A DNA stretch of 64,000 nucleotides from Cladorhizidae sp. MBARI D1340-BT2 (taxonomy: Eukaryota; Porifera; Demospongiae; Poecilosclerida; Cladorhizidae): contig JAQNBH010000008.1 of the NCBI GenBank assembly GCA_028752905.1, forward strand, positions 4,144,025 to 4,208,024, read 5' to 3'. Positions 8,810-23,017 of this stretch are shown one piece after another (the first letter of the stretch is position 1; every line of letters starts with the position of its first letter). The translations under genes and the position numbers were made by a program. Below the pieces are notes generated by a model. It was not told the origin of the DNA and ran no database searches. It worked only from the letters and a program-made list of their open reading frames with translations.

Positions 8810-9731
8810 CTAGCTGTTGCTTAGCAGTGTAGACATCCACACTGGTGGACTAGCTGTTGCTTAGCAGTGTAGACATCCACACTGGTGGACTTGGCCACAA
8901 CGATGATGCTTCTGGTGAGTCTAGAGATGACTAGGTCTAGTGCTACATGTGTGTCTAGAGATGACTATGTATATTGGGAAGTGTGGTAGCACTCTCTATA
9001 TTGGGAAGTGTGGTAGTGTCAGAGAAAGCCCTGACAGCGGAAGCTGTTAGAGGGGAAACACCGTCAGAGGGAGGTTGACACTACACACCCACAAGTGGCA
9101 GTAGACACCCACCAACTCAGAACCAAAACCGCAACTATGGATCATCCCACTTGGACAGCAGAGACCCCTGATTGGTTGGAAAAAGGAACTCCTGATTGGT
9201 CAGATCAGTCTCTGAGGAGAATGATCCTAGGCACAACACAAGATAAACCAGCTGCCTATAAAAGAACAAGAGACTTCGAGAGAGGAGGAGAAGGAGTAAT
9301 CAACAAGCTGGAAGAAAGAAGGAAAGCCCCTCAACAAACTAACTCCTCAATGAACTGAAGAGAGACTCAGAACTGAGCTGACTTGGCTCTGTGTAATATA
9401 TAATTTGGTAGAAAACAATAGGAGTAATGATGTATTGATAGACGTGGTCGTGTACATCATTTTGTTATTGTTGATTATAATCAACTTACCTTATACAGAA
9501 AAGGAGGGCAGAGGTCTAGAGAGAGAGAGAGAAGACTGTTTGATTATATACTTGGTCTAGATAAGGCTATTGTGAGAGAGAAGCAATAGTAAGGTCTGGG
9601 CGTCAAAGAAAGCGAACCTGGAAAGAGAAGTTGTGCTGAGACTTCTTCTGAAGATTTATATTGTTAGGAAGTAATATTCCGGCAATTGCCGTATAGGTTT
9701 GGACCGAAAACGCCCACTTCACGAAAACCAC

Positions 9732-9800
<69 letters not shown>

Positions 9801-9912
9801 CACAGTATCATATTATGGTGAGACATGAATAGAAGTACACTGAAGGACAACTAGCCTACCTATGTGACTAGTAGCAATGGATAAAAATTATTAAATTAAT
9901 ATAAATAATTTA
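8810..9912 (+). repeat. Unit 4 core block
   Basis: ORF at 9095-9358, TATAAAAG at 9257-9264, CACCGT variant. Poly(T) 9734-9796 (63 nt, uninterrupted). Confidence 0.95.
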
Positions 9913-10652
9913 TGTAGTGTATAATGCACACAGTGCAGGCACTAATGAGGGGCATCATATGTAGTGTATAATGCACACAGTGCAGGCACTAATGAGAGGC
10001 ATCATATGTAGTGTATAATGCACACAGTGCAGCCACTAATGAGAGGCATCATATGTAGTGTATAATGCACACAGTGCAGGCACTAATGAGAGGCATCATA
10101 TGTAGTGTATAATGCACACAGTGCAGGCACTAATGAGAGGCATCATATGTAGTGTATAATGCACACAGTGCAGGCACTAATGAGAGGCATCATATGTAGT
10201 GTATAATGCACACAGTGCAGGCACTAATGAGAGGCATCATATGTAGTGTATAATGCACACAGTGCAGCCACTAATGAGAGGCATCATATGTAGTGTATAA
10301 TGCACACAGTGCAGGCACTAATGAGAGGCATCATATGTAGTGTATAATGCACACAGTGCAGGCACTAATGAGAGGCATCATATGTAGTGTATAATGCACA
10401 CAGTGCAGGCACTAATGAGAGTATTCATATGTAGTGTATAATGCACACAGTGCAGGCACTAATGAGAGGCATCATATGTAGTGTATAATGCACACAGTGC
10501 AGCCACTAATGAGAGGCATCATATGTAGTGTATAATGCACACAGTGCAGGCACTAATGAGAGGCATCATATGTAGTGTATAATGCACACAGTGCAGGCAC
10601 TAATGAGAGGCATCATATGTAGTGTATAATGCACACAGTGCAGGCACTAATG
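9913..10652 (+). repeat. 47-bp minisatellite, unit 4 (15.7 copies)
   Basis: 740 bp, unit-0 subtype (copy 4 reads GGCAC). Confidence 0.97.
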
Positions 10653-10655
10653 CGT

Positions 10656-11305
10656 GGGATACTAAACATGGTTGGTGTGAGGGATACTAAACATGGTTGG
10701 TGTGAGGGATACTAAACATGGTTGGTGTGAGGGATACTAAACATGGTTGGTGTGTGGGATACTAAACATGGTTGGTGTGAGGGATACTAAACATGGTTGG
10801 TGTGAGGGATACTAAACATGGTTGGTGTGTGGGATACTAAACATGGTTGGTGTGTGGGATACTAAACATGGTTGGTGTGTGGGATACTAAACATGGTTGG
10901 TGTGAGGGATACTAAACATGGTTGGTGTGTGGGATACTAAACATGGTTGGTGTGAGGGATACTAAACATGGTTGGTGTGAGGGATACTAAACATGGTTGG
11001 TGTGAGGGATACTAAACATGGTTGGTGTGAGGGATACTAAACATGGTTGGTGTGAGGGATACTAAACATGGTTGGTGTGAGGGATACTAAACATGGTTGG
11101 TGTGAGGGATACTAAACATGGTTGGTGTGTGGGATACTAAACATGGTTGGTGTGAGGGATACTAAACATGGTTGGTGTGTGGGATACTAAACATGGTTGG
11201 TGTGAGGGATACTAAACATGGTTGGTGTGAGGGATACTAAACATGGTTGGTGTGTGGGATACTAAACATGGTTGGTGTGAGGGATACTAAACATGGTTGG
11301 TGTGA
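10656..11305 (+). repeat. 25-bp minisatellite, unit 4 (26 copies, longest)
   Basis: Final-base order AAATAATTTATAA then AAAAATATAATAA. This is the 22-copy order of unit 0 with four extra A-type copies in the middle, so a single internal expansion explains it. Confidence 0.95.
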
Positions 11306-12227
11306 CTAGCTGTTGCTTAGCAGTGTAGACATCCACACTGGTGGACTAGCTGTTGCTTAGCAGTGTAGACATCCACACTGGTGGACTTGGCCACAACGAT
11401 GATGCTTCTGGTGAGTCTAGAGATGACTAGGTCTAGTGCTACATGTGTGTCTAGAGATGACTATGTATATTGGGAAGTGTGGTAGCACTCTCTATATTGG
11501 GAAGTGTGGTAGTGTCAGAGAAAGCCCTGACAGCGGAAGCTGTTAGAGGGGAAACACCGGCAGAGGGAGGTTGACACTACACACCCACAAGTGGCAGTAG
11601 ACACCCACCAACTCAGAACCAAAACCGCAACTATGGATCATCCCACTTGGACAGCAGAGACCCCTGATTGGTTGGAAAAAGGAACTCCTGATTGGTCAGA
11701 TCAGTCTCTGAGGAGAATGATCCTAGGCACAACACAAGATAAACCAGCTGCCTATAAAAGAACAAGAGACTTCGAGAGAGGAGGAGAAGGAGTAATCAAC
11801 AAGCTGGAAGAAAGAAGGAAAGCCCCTCAACAAACTAACTCCTCAATGAACTGAAGAGAGACTCAGAACTGAGCTGACTTGGCTCTGTGTAATATATAAT
11901 TTGGTAGAAAACAATAGGAGTAATGATGTATTGATAGACGTGGTCGTGTACATCATTTTGTTATTGTTGATTATAATCAACTTACCTTATACAGAAAAGG
12001 AGGGCAGAGGTCTAGAGAGAGAGAGAGAAGACTGTTTGATTATATACTTGGTCTAGATAAGGCTATTGTGAGAGAGAAGCAATAGTAAGGTCTGGGCGTC
12101 AAAGAAAGCGAACCTGGAAAGAGAAGTTGTGCTGAGACTTCTTCTGAAGATTTATATTGTTAGGAAGTAATATTCCGGCAATTGCCGTATAGGTTTGGAC
12201 CGAAAACGCCCACTTCACGAAAACCAC

Positions 12228-12298
<71 letters not shown>

Positions 12299-12410
12299 CA
12301 CAGTATCATATTATGGTGAGACATGAATAGAAGTACACTGAAGGACAACTAGCCTACCTATGTGACTAGTAGCAATGGATAAAAATTATTAAATTAATAT
12401 AAATAATTTA
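11306..12410 (+). repeat. Unit 5 core block
   Basis: ORF at 11591-11854, TATAAAAG at 11753-11760, CACCGG variant. Poly(T) 12230-12294 (65 nt). Confidence 0.95.
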
Positions 12411-13150
12411 TGTAGTGTATAATGCACACAGTGCAGGCACTAATGAGGGGCATCATATGTAGTGTATAATGCACACAGTGCAGGCACTAATGAGAGGCAT
12501 CATATGTAGTGTATAATGCACACAGTGCAGCCACTAATGAGAGGCATCATATGTAGTGTATAATGCACACAGTGCAGGCACTAATGAGAGGCATCATATG
12601 TAGTGTATAATGCACACAGTGCAGGCACTAATGAGAGGCATCATATGTAGTGTATAATGCACACAGTGCAGGCACTAATGAGAGGCATCATATGTAGTGT
12701 ATAATGCACACAGTGCAGGCACTAATGAGAGGCATCATATGTAGTGTATAATGCACACAGTGCAGCCACTAATGAGAGGCATCATATGTAGTGTATAATG
12801 CACACAGTGCAGGCACTAATGAGAGGCATCATATGTAGTGTATAATGCACACAGTGCAGGCACTAATGAGAGGCATCATATGTAGTGTATAATGCACACA
12901 GTGCAGGCACTAATGAGAGTATTCATATGTAGTGTATAATGCACACAGTGCAGGCACTAATGAGAGGCATCATATGTAGTGTATAATGCACACAGTGCAG
13001 CCACTAATGAGAGGCATCATATGTAGTGTATAATGCACACAGTGCAGGCACTAATGAGAGGCATCATATGTAGTGTATAATGCACACAGTGCAGGCACTA
13101 ATGAGAGGCATCATATGTAGTGTATAATGCACACAGTGCAGGCACTAATG
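12411..13150 (+). repeat. 47-bp minisatellite, unit 5 (15.7 copies)
   Basis: 740 bp, unit-0 subtype. Confidence 0.97.
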
Positions 13151-13153
13151 CGT

Positions 13154-13703
13154 GGGATACTAAACATGGTTGGTGTGAGGGATACTAAACATGGTTGGTG
13201 TGAGGGATACTAAACATGGTTGGTGTGAGGGATACTAAACATGGTTGGTGTGTGGGATACTAAACATGGTTGGTGTGAGGGATACTAAACATGGTTGGTG
13301 TGAGGGATACTAAACATGGTTGGTGTGTGGGATACTAAACATGGTTGGTGTGTGGGATACTAAACATGGTTGGTGTGTGGGATACTAAACATGGTTGGTG
13401 TGAGGGATACTAAACATGGTTGGTGTGTGGGATACTAAACATGGTTGGTGTGAGGGATACTAAACATGGTTGGTGTGAGGGATACTAAACATGGTTGGTG
13501 TGAGGGATACTAAACATGGTTGGTGTGTGGGATACTAAACATGGTTGGTGTGAGGGATACTAAACATGGTTGGTGTGTGGGATACTAAACATGGTTGGTG
13601 TGAGGGATACTAAACATGGTTGGTGTGAGGGATACTAAACATGGTTGGTGTGTGGGATACTAAACATGGTTGGTGTGAGGGATACTAAACATGGTTGGTG
13701 TGA
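13154..13703 (+). repeat. 25-bp minisatellite, unit 5 (22 copies)
   Basis: 550 bp. The final-base order reads the same as unit 0. Confidence 0.95.
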
Positions 13704-14625
13704 CTAGCTGTTGCTTAGCAGTGTAGACATCCACACTGGTGGACTAGCTGTTGCTTAGCAGTGTAGACATCCACACTGGTGGACTTGGCCACAACGATGA
13801 TGCTTCTGGTGAGTCTAGAGATGACTAGGTCTAGTGCTACATGTGTGTCTAGAGATGACTATGTATATTGGGAAGTGTGGTAGCACTCTCTATATTGGGA
13901 AGTGTGGTAGTGTCAGAGAAAGCCCTGACAGCGGAAGCTGTTAGAGGGGAAACACCGTCAGAGGGAGGTTGACACTACACACCCACAAGTGGCAGTAGAC
14001 ACCCACCAACTCAGAACCAAAACCGCAACTATGGATCATCCCACTTGGACAGCAGAGACCCCTGATTGGTTGGAAAAAGGAACTCCTGATTGGTCAGATC
14101 AGTCTCTGAGGAGAATGATCCTAGGCACAACACAAGATAAACCAGCTGCCTATAAAAGAACAAGAGACTTCGAGAGAGGAGGAGAAGGAGTAATCAACAA
14201 GCTGGAAGAAAGAAGGAAAGCCCCTCAACAAACTAACTCCTCAATGAACTGAAGAGAGACTCAGAACTGAGCTGACTTGGCTCTGTGTAATATATAATTT
14301 GGTAGAAAACAATAGGAGTAATGATGTATTGATAGACGTGGTCGTGTACATCATTTTGTTATTGTTGATTATAATCAACTTACCTTATACAGAAAAGGAG
14401 GGCAGAGGTCTAGAGAGAGAGAGAGAAGACTGTTTGATTATATACTTGGTCTAGATAAGGCTATTGTGAGAGAGAAGCAATAGTAAGGTCTGGGCGTCAA
14501 AGAAAGCGAACCTGGAAAGAGAAGTTGTGCTGAGACTTCTTCTGAAGATTTATATTGTTAGGAAGTAATATTCCGGCAATTGCCGTATAGGTTTGGACCG
14601 AAAACGCCCACTTCACGAAAACCAC

Positions 14626-14693
<68 letters not shown>

Positions 14694-14805
14694 CACAGTA
14701 TCATATTATGGTGAGACATGAATAGAAGTACACTGAAGGACAACTAGCCTACCTATGTGACTAGTAGCAATGGATAAAAATTATTAAATTAATATAAATA
14801 ATTTA
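13704..14805 (+). repeat. Unit 6 core block
   Basis: ORF at 13989-14252, TATAAAAG at 14151-14158, CACCGT variant although the preceding E array is of the 22-copy type. Poly(T) 14628-14689 (62 nt). Confidence 0.95.
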
Positions 14806-15545
14806 TGTAGTGTATAATGCACACAGTGCAGGCACTAATGAGGGGCATCATATGTAGTGTATAATGCACACAGTGCAGGCACTAATGAGAGGCATCATAT
14901 GTAGTGTATAATGCACACAGTGCAGCCACTAATGAGAGGCATCATATGTAGTGTATAATGCACACAGTGCAGCCACTAATGAGAGGCATCATATGTAGTG
15001 TATAATGCACACAGTGCAGGCACTAATGAGAGGCATCATATGTAGTGTATAATGCACACAGTGCAGGCACTAATGAGAGGCATCATATGTAGTGTATAAT
15101 GCACACAGTGCAGGCACTAATGAGAGGCATCATATGTAGTGTATAATGCACACAGTGCAGCCACTAATGAGAGGCATCATATGTAGTGTATAATGCACAC
15201 AGTGCAGGCACTAATGAGAGGCATCATATGTAGTGTATAATGCACACAGTGCAGGCACTAATGAGAGGCATCATATGTAGTGTATAATGCACACAGTGCA
15301 GGCACTAATGAGAGTATTCATATGTAGTGTATAATGCACACAGTGCAGGCACTAATGAGAGGCATCATATGTAGTGTATAATGCACACAGTGCAGCCACT
15401 AATGAGAGGCATCATATGTAGTGTATAATGCACACAGTGCAGGCACTAATGAGAGGCATCATATGTAGTGTATAATGCACACAGTGCAGGCACTAATGAG
15501 AGGCATCATATGTAGTGTATAATGCACACAGTGCAGGCACTAATG
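14806..15545 (+). repeat. 47-bp minisatellite, unit 6 (15.7 copies)
   Basis: 740 bp, unit-1 subtype. Confidence 0.97.
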
Positions 15546-15548
15546 CGT

Positions 15549-15973
15549 GGGATACTAAACATGGTTGGTGTGAGGGATACTAAACATGGTTGGTGTGAGG
15601 GATACTAAACATGGTTGGTGTGAGGGATACTAAACATGGTTGGTGTGTGGGATACTAAACATGGTTGGTGTGAGGGATACTAAACATGGTTGGTGTGAGG
15701 GATACTAAACATGGTTGGTGTGAGGGATACTAAACATGGTTGGTGTGAGGGATACTAAACATGGTTGGTGTGAGGGATACTAAACATGGTTGGTGTGTGG
15801 GATACTAAACATGGTTGGTGTGAGGGATACTAAACATGGTTGGTGTGAGGGATACTAAACATGGTTGGTGTGTGGGATACTAAACATGGTTGGTGTGAGG
15901 GATACTAAACATGGTTGGTGTGTGGGATACTAAACATGGTTGGTGTGAGGGATACTAAACATGGTTGGTGTGA
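15549..15973 (+). repeat. 25-bp minisatellite, unit 6 (17 copies)
   Basis: 425 bp, unit-1 order. Confidence 0.96.
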
Positions 15974-16895
15974 CTAGCTGTTGCTTAGCAGTGTAGACAT
16001 CCACACTGGTGGACTAGCTGTTGCTTAGCAGTGTAGACATCCACACTGGTGGACTTGGCCACAACGATGATGCTTCTGGTGAGTCTAGAGATGACTAGGT
16101 CTAGTGCTACATGTGTGTCTAGAGATGACTATGTATATTGGGAAGTGTGGTAGCACTCTCTATATTGGGAAGTGTGGTAGTGTCAGAGAAAGCCCTGACA
16201 GCGGAAGCTGTTAGAGGGGAAACACCGTCAGAGGGAGGTTGACACTACACACCCACAAGTGGCAGTAGACACCCACCAACTCAGAACCAAAACCGCAACT
16301 ATGGATCATCCCACTTGGACAGCAGAGACCCCTGATTGGTTGGAAAAAGGAACTCCTGATTGGTCAGATCAGTCTCTGAGGAGAATGATCCTAGGCACAA
16401 CACAAGATAAACCAGCTGCCTATAAAAGAACAAGAGACTTCGAGAGAGGAGGAGAAGGAGTAATCAACAAGCTGGAAGAAAGAAGGAAAGCCCCTCAACA
16501 AACTAACTCCTCAATGAACTGAAGAGAGACTCAGAACTGAGCTGACTTGGCTCTGTGTAATATATAATTTGGTAGAAAACAATAGGAGTAATGATGTATT
16601 GATAGACGTGGTCGTGTACATCATTTTGTTATTGTTGATTATAATCAACTTACCTTATACAGAAAAGGAGGGCAGAGGTCTAGAGAGAGAGAGAGAAGAC
16701 TGTTTGATTATATACTTGGTCTAGATAAGGCTATTGTGAGAGAGAAGCAATAGTAAGGTCTGGGCGTCAAAGAAAGCGAACCTGGAAAGAGAAGTTGTGC
16801 TGAGACTTCTTCTGAAGATTTATATTGTTAGGAAGTAATATTCCGGCAATTGCCGTATAGGTTTGGACCGAAAACGCCCACTTCACGAAAACCAC

Positions 16896-16966
<71 letters not shown>

Positions 16967-17078
16967 CACAGTATCATATTATGGTGAGACATGAATAGAA
17001 GTACACTGAAGGACAACTAGCCTACCTATGTGACTAGTAGCAATGGATAAAAATTATTAAATTAATATAAATAATTTA
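15974..17078 (+). repeat. Unit 7 core block
   Basis: ORF at 16259-16522, TATAAAAG at 16421-16428, CACCGT variant. Poly(T) 16898-16962 (65 nt). First core followed by a long 47-bp array. Confidence 0.95.
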
Positions 17079-20000
17079 TGTAGTGTATAATGCACACAGT
17101 GCAGGCACTAATGAGAGGCATCATATGTAGTGTATAATGCACACAGTGCAGGCACTAATGAGAGGCATCATATGTAGTGTATAATGCACACAGTGCAGGC
17201 ACTAATGAGAGGCATCATATGTAGTGTATAATGCACACAGTGCAGGCACTAATGAGAGGCATCATATGTAGTGTATAATGCACACAGTGCAGCCACTAAT
17301 GAGAGGCATCATATGTAGTGTATAATGCACACAGTGCAGCCACTAATGAGAGGCATCATATGTAGTGTATAATGCACACAGTGCAGGCACTAATGAGAGG
17401 CATCATATGTAGTGTATAATACACACAGTGCAGGCACTAATGAGAGGCATCATATGTAGTGTATAATGCACACAGTGCAGGCACTAATGAGAGGCATCAT
17501 ATGTGGTGTATAATGCACACAGTGCAGTCACTAATGAGAGGCATCATATGTAGTGTATAATGCACACAGTGCAGGCACTAATGAGAGGCATCATATGTAG
17601 TGTATAATGCACACAGTGCAGGCACTAATGAGAGGCATCATATGTAGTGTATAATACACACAGTGCAGGCACTAATGAGAGGCATCATATGTAGTGTATA
17701 ATGCACACAGTGCAGGCACTAATGAGAGGCATCATATGTAGTGTATAATGCACACAGTGCAGGCACTAATGAGAGGCATCATATGTAGTGTATAATGCAC
17801 ACAGTGCAGGCACTAATGAGAGGCATCATATGTAGTGTATAATACACACAGTGCAGGCACTAATGAGAGGCATCATATGTAGTGTATAATGCACACAGTG
17901 CAGCCACTAATGAGAGGCATCATATGTAGTGTATAATGCACACAGTGCAGGCACTAATGAGAGGCATCATATGTAGTGTATAATGCACACAGTGCAGGCA
18001 CTAATGAGAGGCATCATATGTAGTGTATAATGCACACAGTGCAGGCACTAATGAGAGGCATCATATGTAGTGTATAATACACACAGTGCAGGCACTAATG
18101 AGAGGCATCATATGTAGTGTATAATGCACACAGTGCAGGCACTAATGAGAGGCATCATATGTAGTGTATAATGCACACAGTGCAGGCACTAATGAGAGGC
18201 ATCATATGTAGTGTATAATGCACACAGTGCAGCCACTAATGAGAGGCATCATATGTAGTGTATAATGCACACAGTGCAGGCACTAATGAGAGGCATCATA
18301 TGTAGTGTATAATGCACACAGTGCAGGCACTAATGAGAGGCATCATATGTAGTGTATAATGCACACAGTGCAGCCACTAATGAGAGGCATCATATGTAGT
18401 GTATAATGCACACAGTGCAGGCACTAATGAGAGGCATCATATGTAGTGTATAATACACACAGTGCAGGCACTAATGAGAGGCACCATATGTAGTGTATAA
18501 TGCACACAGTGCAGGCACTAATGAGAGGCATCATATGTAGTGTATAATGCACACAGTGCAGCCACTAATGAGAGGCATCATATGTAGTGTATAATGCACA
18601 CAGTGCAGGCACTAATGAGAGGCATCATATGTAGTGTATAATGCACACAGTGCAGGCACTAATGAGAGGCATCATATGTAGTGTATAATGCACACAGTGC
18701 AGCCACTAATGAGAGGCATCATATGTAGTGTATAATGCACACAGTGCAGTCACTAATGAGAGGCATCATATGTAGTGTATAATGCACACAGTGCAGCCAC
18801 TAATGAGAGGCATCATATGTAGTGTATAATGCATACAGTGCAGGCACTAATGAGAGGCATCATATGTAGTGTATAATGCACACAGTGCAGTCACTAATGA
18901 GAGGCATCATATGTAGTGTATAATGCACACAGTGCAGGCACTAATGAGAGGCATCATATGTAGTGTATAATACACACAGTGCAGGCACTAATGAGAGGCA
19001 CCATATGTAGTGTATAATGCACACAGTGCAGGCACTAATGAGAGGCATCATATGTAGTGTATAATGCACACAGTGCAGCCACTAATGAGAGGCATCATAT
19101 GTAGTGTATAATGCACACAGTGCAGGCACTAATGAGAGGCATCATATGTAGTGTATAATACACACAGTGCAGGCACTAATGAGAGGCATCATATGTAGTG
19201 TATAATGCACACAGTGCAGGCACTAATGAGAGGCATCATATGTGGTGTATAATGCACACAGTGCAGTCACTAATGAGAGGCATCATATGTAGTGTATAAT
19301 GCACACAGTGCAGGCACTAATGAGAGGCATCATATGTAGTGTATAATGCACACAGTGCAGGCACTAATGAGAGGCATCATATGTAGTGTATAATACACAC
19401 AGTGCAGGCACTAATGAGAGGCATCATATGTAGTGTATAATGCACACAGTGCAGGCACTAATGAGAGGCATCATATGTAGTGTATAATGCACACAGTGCA
19501 GGCACTAATGAGAGGCATCATATGTAGTGTATAATGCACACAGTGCAGGCACTAATGAGAGGCATCATATGTAGTGTATAATACACACAGTGCAGGCACT
19601 AATGAGAGGCATCATATGTAGTGTATAATGCACACAGTGCAGCCACTAATGAGAGGCATCATATGTAGTGTATAATGCACACAGTGCAGGCACTAATGAG
19701 AGGCATCATATGTAGTGTATAATGCACACAGTGCAGGCACTAATGAGAGGCATCATATGTAGTGTATAATGCACACAGTGCAGGCACTAATGAGAGGCAT
19801 CATATGTAGTGTATAATACACACAGTGCAGGCACTAATGAGAGGCATCATATGTAGTGTATAATGCACACAGTGCAGGCACTAATGAGAGGCATCATATG
19901 TAGTGTATAATGCACACAGTGCAGGCACTAATGAGAGGCATCATATGTAGTGTATAATGCACACAGTGCAGCCACTAATGAGAGGCATCATATGTAGTGT

Positions 20001-21484
20001 ATAATGCACACAGTGCAGGCACTAATGAGAGGCATCATATGTAGTGTATAATGCACACAGTGCAGGCACTAATGAGAGGCATCATATGTAGTGTATAATG
20101 CACACAGTGCAGCCACTAATGAGAGGCATCATATGTAGTGTATAATGCACACAGTGCAGTCACTAATGAGAGGCATCATATGTAGTGTATAATGCACACA
20201 GTGCAGCCACTAATGAGAGGCATCATATGTAGTGTATAATGCACACAGTGCAGGCACTAATGAGAGGCATCATATGTAGTGTATAATACACACAGTGCAG
20301 GCACTAATGAGAGGCACCATATGTAGTGTATAATGCACACAGTGCAGGCACTAATGAGAGGCATCATATGTAGTGTATAATGCACACAGTGCAGCCACTA
20401 ATGAGAGGCATCATATGTAGTGTATAATGCACACAGTGCAGGCACTAATGAGAGGCATCATATGTAGTGTATAATACACACAGTGCAGGCACTAATGAGA
20501 GGCATCATATGTAGTGTATAATGCACACAGTGCAGGCACTAATGAGAGGCATCATATGTGGTGTATAATGCACACAGTGCAGTCACTAATGAGAGGCATC
20601 ATATGTAGTGTATAATGCACACAGTGCAGGCACTAATGAGAGGCATCATATGTAGTGTATAATGCACACAGTGCAGGCACTAATGAGAGGCATCATATGT
20701 AGTGTATAATGCACACAGTGCAGGCACTAATGAGAGGCATCATATGTAGTGTATAATGCACACAGTGCAGGCACTAATGAGGGGCATCATATGTAGTGTA
20801 TAATGCACACAGTGCAGGCACTAATGAGAGGCATCATATGTAGTGTATAATGCACACAGTGCAGCCACTAATGAGAGGCATCATATGTAGTGTATAATGC
20901 ACACAGTGCAGCCACTAATGAGAGGCATCATATGTAGTGTATAATGCACACAGTGCAGGCACTAATGAGAGGCATCATATGTAGTGTATAATGCACACAG
21001 TGCAGGCACTAATGAGAGGCATCATATGTAGTGTATAATGCACACAGTGCAGGCACTAATGAGAGGCATCATATGTAGTGTATAATGCACACAGTGCAGC
21101 CACTAATGAGAGGCATCATATGTAGTGTATAATGCACACAGTGCAGGCACTAATGAGAGGCATCATATGTAGTGTATAATGCACACAGTGCAGGCACTAA
21201 TGAGAGGCATCATATGTAGTGTATAATGCACACAGTGCAGGCACTAATGAGAGTATTCATATGTAGTGTATAATGCACACAGTGCAGGCACTAATGAGAG
21301 GCATCATATGTAGTGTATAATGCACACAGTGCAGCCACTAATGAGAGGCATCATATGTAGTGTATAATGCACACAGTGCAGGCACTAATGAGAGGCATCA
21401 TATGTAGTGTATAATGCACACAGTGCAGGCACTAATGAGAGGCATCATATGTAGTGTATAATGCACACAGTGCAGGCACTAATG
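17079..21484 (+). repeat. 47-bp minisatellite, unit 7 (93.7 copies, mosaic)
   Basis: The first 78 copies (17079-20744) match the start of the unit-8 array: copy 1 has GAGAGG, and a TGTGGTG variant sits at 17505, 19244 and 20560, spaced 37 and 28 copies apart. From 20745 the last 15.7 copies are a complete short array of the unit-1 subtype, beginning with GAGGGG and including GAGTATTC. Other variants are AATACACAC, GCAGTCAC, GCACCATATG and GCATACAG. Confidence 0.95.
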
Positions 21485-21487
21485 CGT

Positions 21488-21912
21488 GGGATACTAAACA
21501 TGGTTGGTGTGAGGGATACTAAACATGGTTGGTGTGAGGGATACTAAACATGGTTGGTGTGAGGGATACTAAACATGGTTGGTGTGTGGGATACTAAACA
21601 TGGTTGGTGTGAGGGATACTAAACATGGTTGGTGTGAGGGATACTAAACATGGTTGGTGTGAGGGATACTAAACATGGTTGGTGTGAGGGATACTAAACA
21701 TGGTTGGTGTGAGGGATACTAAACATGGTTGGTGTGTGGGATACTAAACATGGTTGGTGTGAGGGATACTAAACATGGTTGGTGTGAGGGATACTAAACA
21801 TGGTTGGTGTGTGGGATACTAAACATGGTTGGTGTGAGGGATACTAAACATGGTTGGTGTGTGGGATACTAAACATGGTTGGTGTGAGGGATACTAAACA
21901 TGGTTGGTGTGA
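21488..21912 (+). repeat. 25-bp minisatellite, unit 7 (17 copies)
   Basis: 425 bp, unit-1 order, as expected if the right end of this unit comes from a short unit. Confidence 0.95.
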
Positions 21913-22834
21913 CTAGCTGTTGCTTAGCAGTGTAGACATCCACACTGGTGGACTAGCTGTTGCTTAGCAGTGTAGACATCCACACTGGTGGACTTGGCCA
22001 CAACGATGATGCTTCTGGTGAGTCTAGAGATGACTAGGTCTAGTGCTACATGTGTGTCTAGAGATGACTATGTATATTGGGAAGTGTGGTAGCACTCTCT
22101 ATATTGGGAAGTGTGGTAGTGTCAGAGAAAGCCCTGACAGCGGAAGCTGTTAGAGGGGAAACACCGTCAGAGGGAGGTTGACACTACACACCCACAAGTG
22201 GCAGTAGACACCCACCAACTCAGAACCAAAACCGCAACTATGGATCATCCCACTTGGACAGCAGAGACCCCTGATTGGTTGGAAAAAGGAACTCCTGATT
22301 GGTCAGATCAGTCTCTGAGGAGAATGATCCTAGGCACAACACAAGATAAACCAGCTGCCTATAAAAGAACAAGAGACTTCGAGAGAGGAGGAGAAGGAGT
22401 AATCAACAAGCTGGAAGAAAGAAGGAAAGCCCCTCAACAAACTAACTCCTCAATGAACTGAAGAGAGACTCAGAACTGAGCTGACTTGGCTCTGTGTAAT
22501 ATATAATTTGGTAGAAAACAATAGGAGTAATGATGTATTGATAGACGTGGTCGTGTACATCATTTTGTTATTGTTGATTATAATCAACTTACCTTATACA
22601 GAAAAGGAGGGCAGAGGTCTAGAGAGAGAGAGAGAAGACTGTTTGATTATATACTTGGTCTAGATAAGGCTATTGTGAGAGAGAAGCAATAGTAAGGTCT
22701 GGGCGTCAAAGAAAGCGAACCTGGAAAGAGAAGTTGTGCTGAGACTTCTTCTGAAGATTTATATTGTTAGGAAGTAATATTCCGGCAATTGCCGTATAGG
22801 TTTGGACCGAAAACGCCCACTTCACGAAAACCAC

Positions 22835-22905
<71 letters not shown>

Positions 22906-23017
22906 CACAGTATCATATTATGGTGAGACATGAATAGAAGTACACTGAAGGACAACTAGCCTACCTATGTGACTAGTAGCAATGGATAAAAATTATTAAA
23001 TTAATATAAATAATTTA
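21913..23017 (+). repeat. Unit 8 core block
   Basis: ORF at 22198-22461, TATAAAAG at 22360-22367, CACCGT variant. Poly(T) 22837-22901 (65 nt). Confidence 0.95.

Noticed and set aside
17079..21484. CRISPR array
   Set aside because: The 47-bp copies are directly adjacent with no unique spacers, and the setting is eukaryotic satellite DNA.
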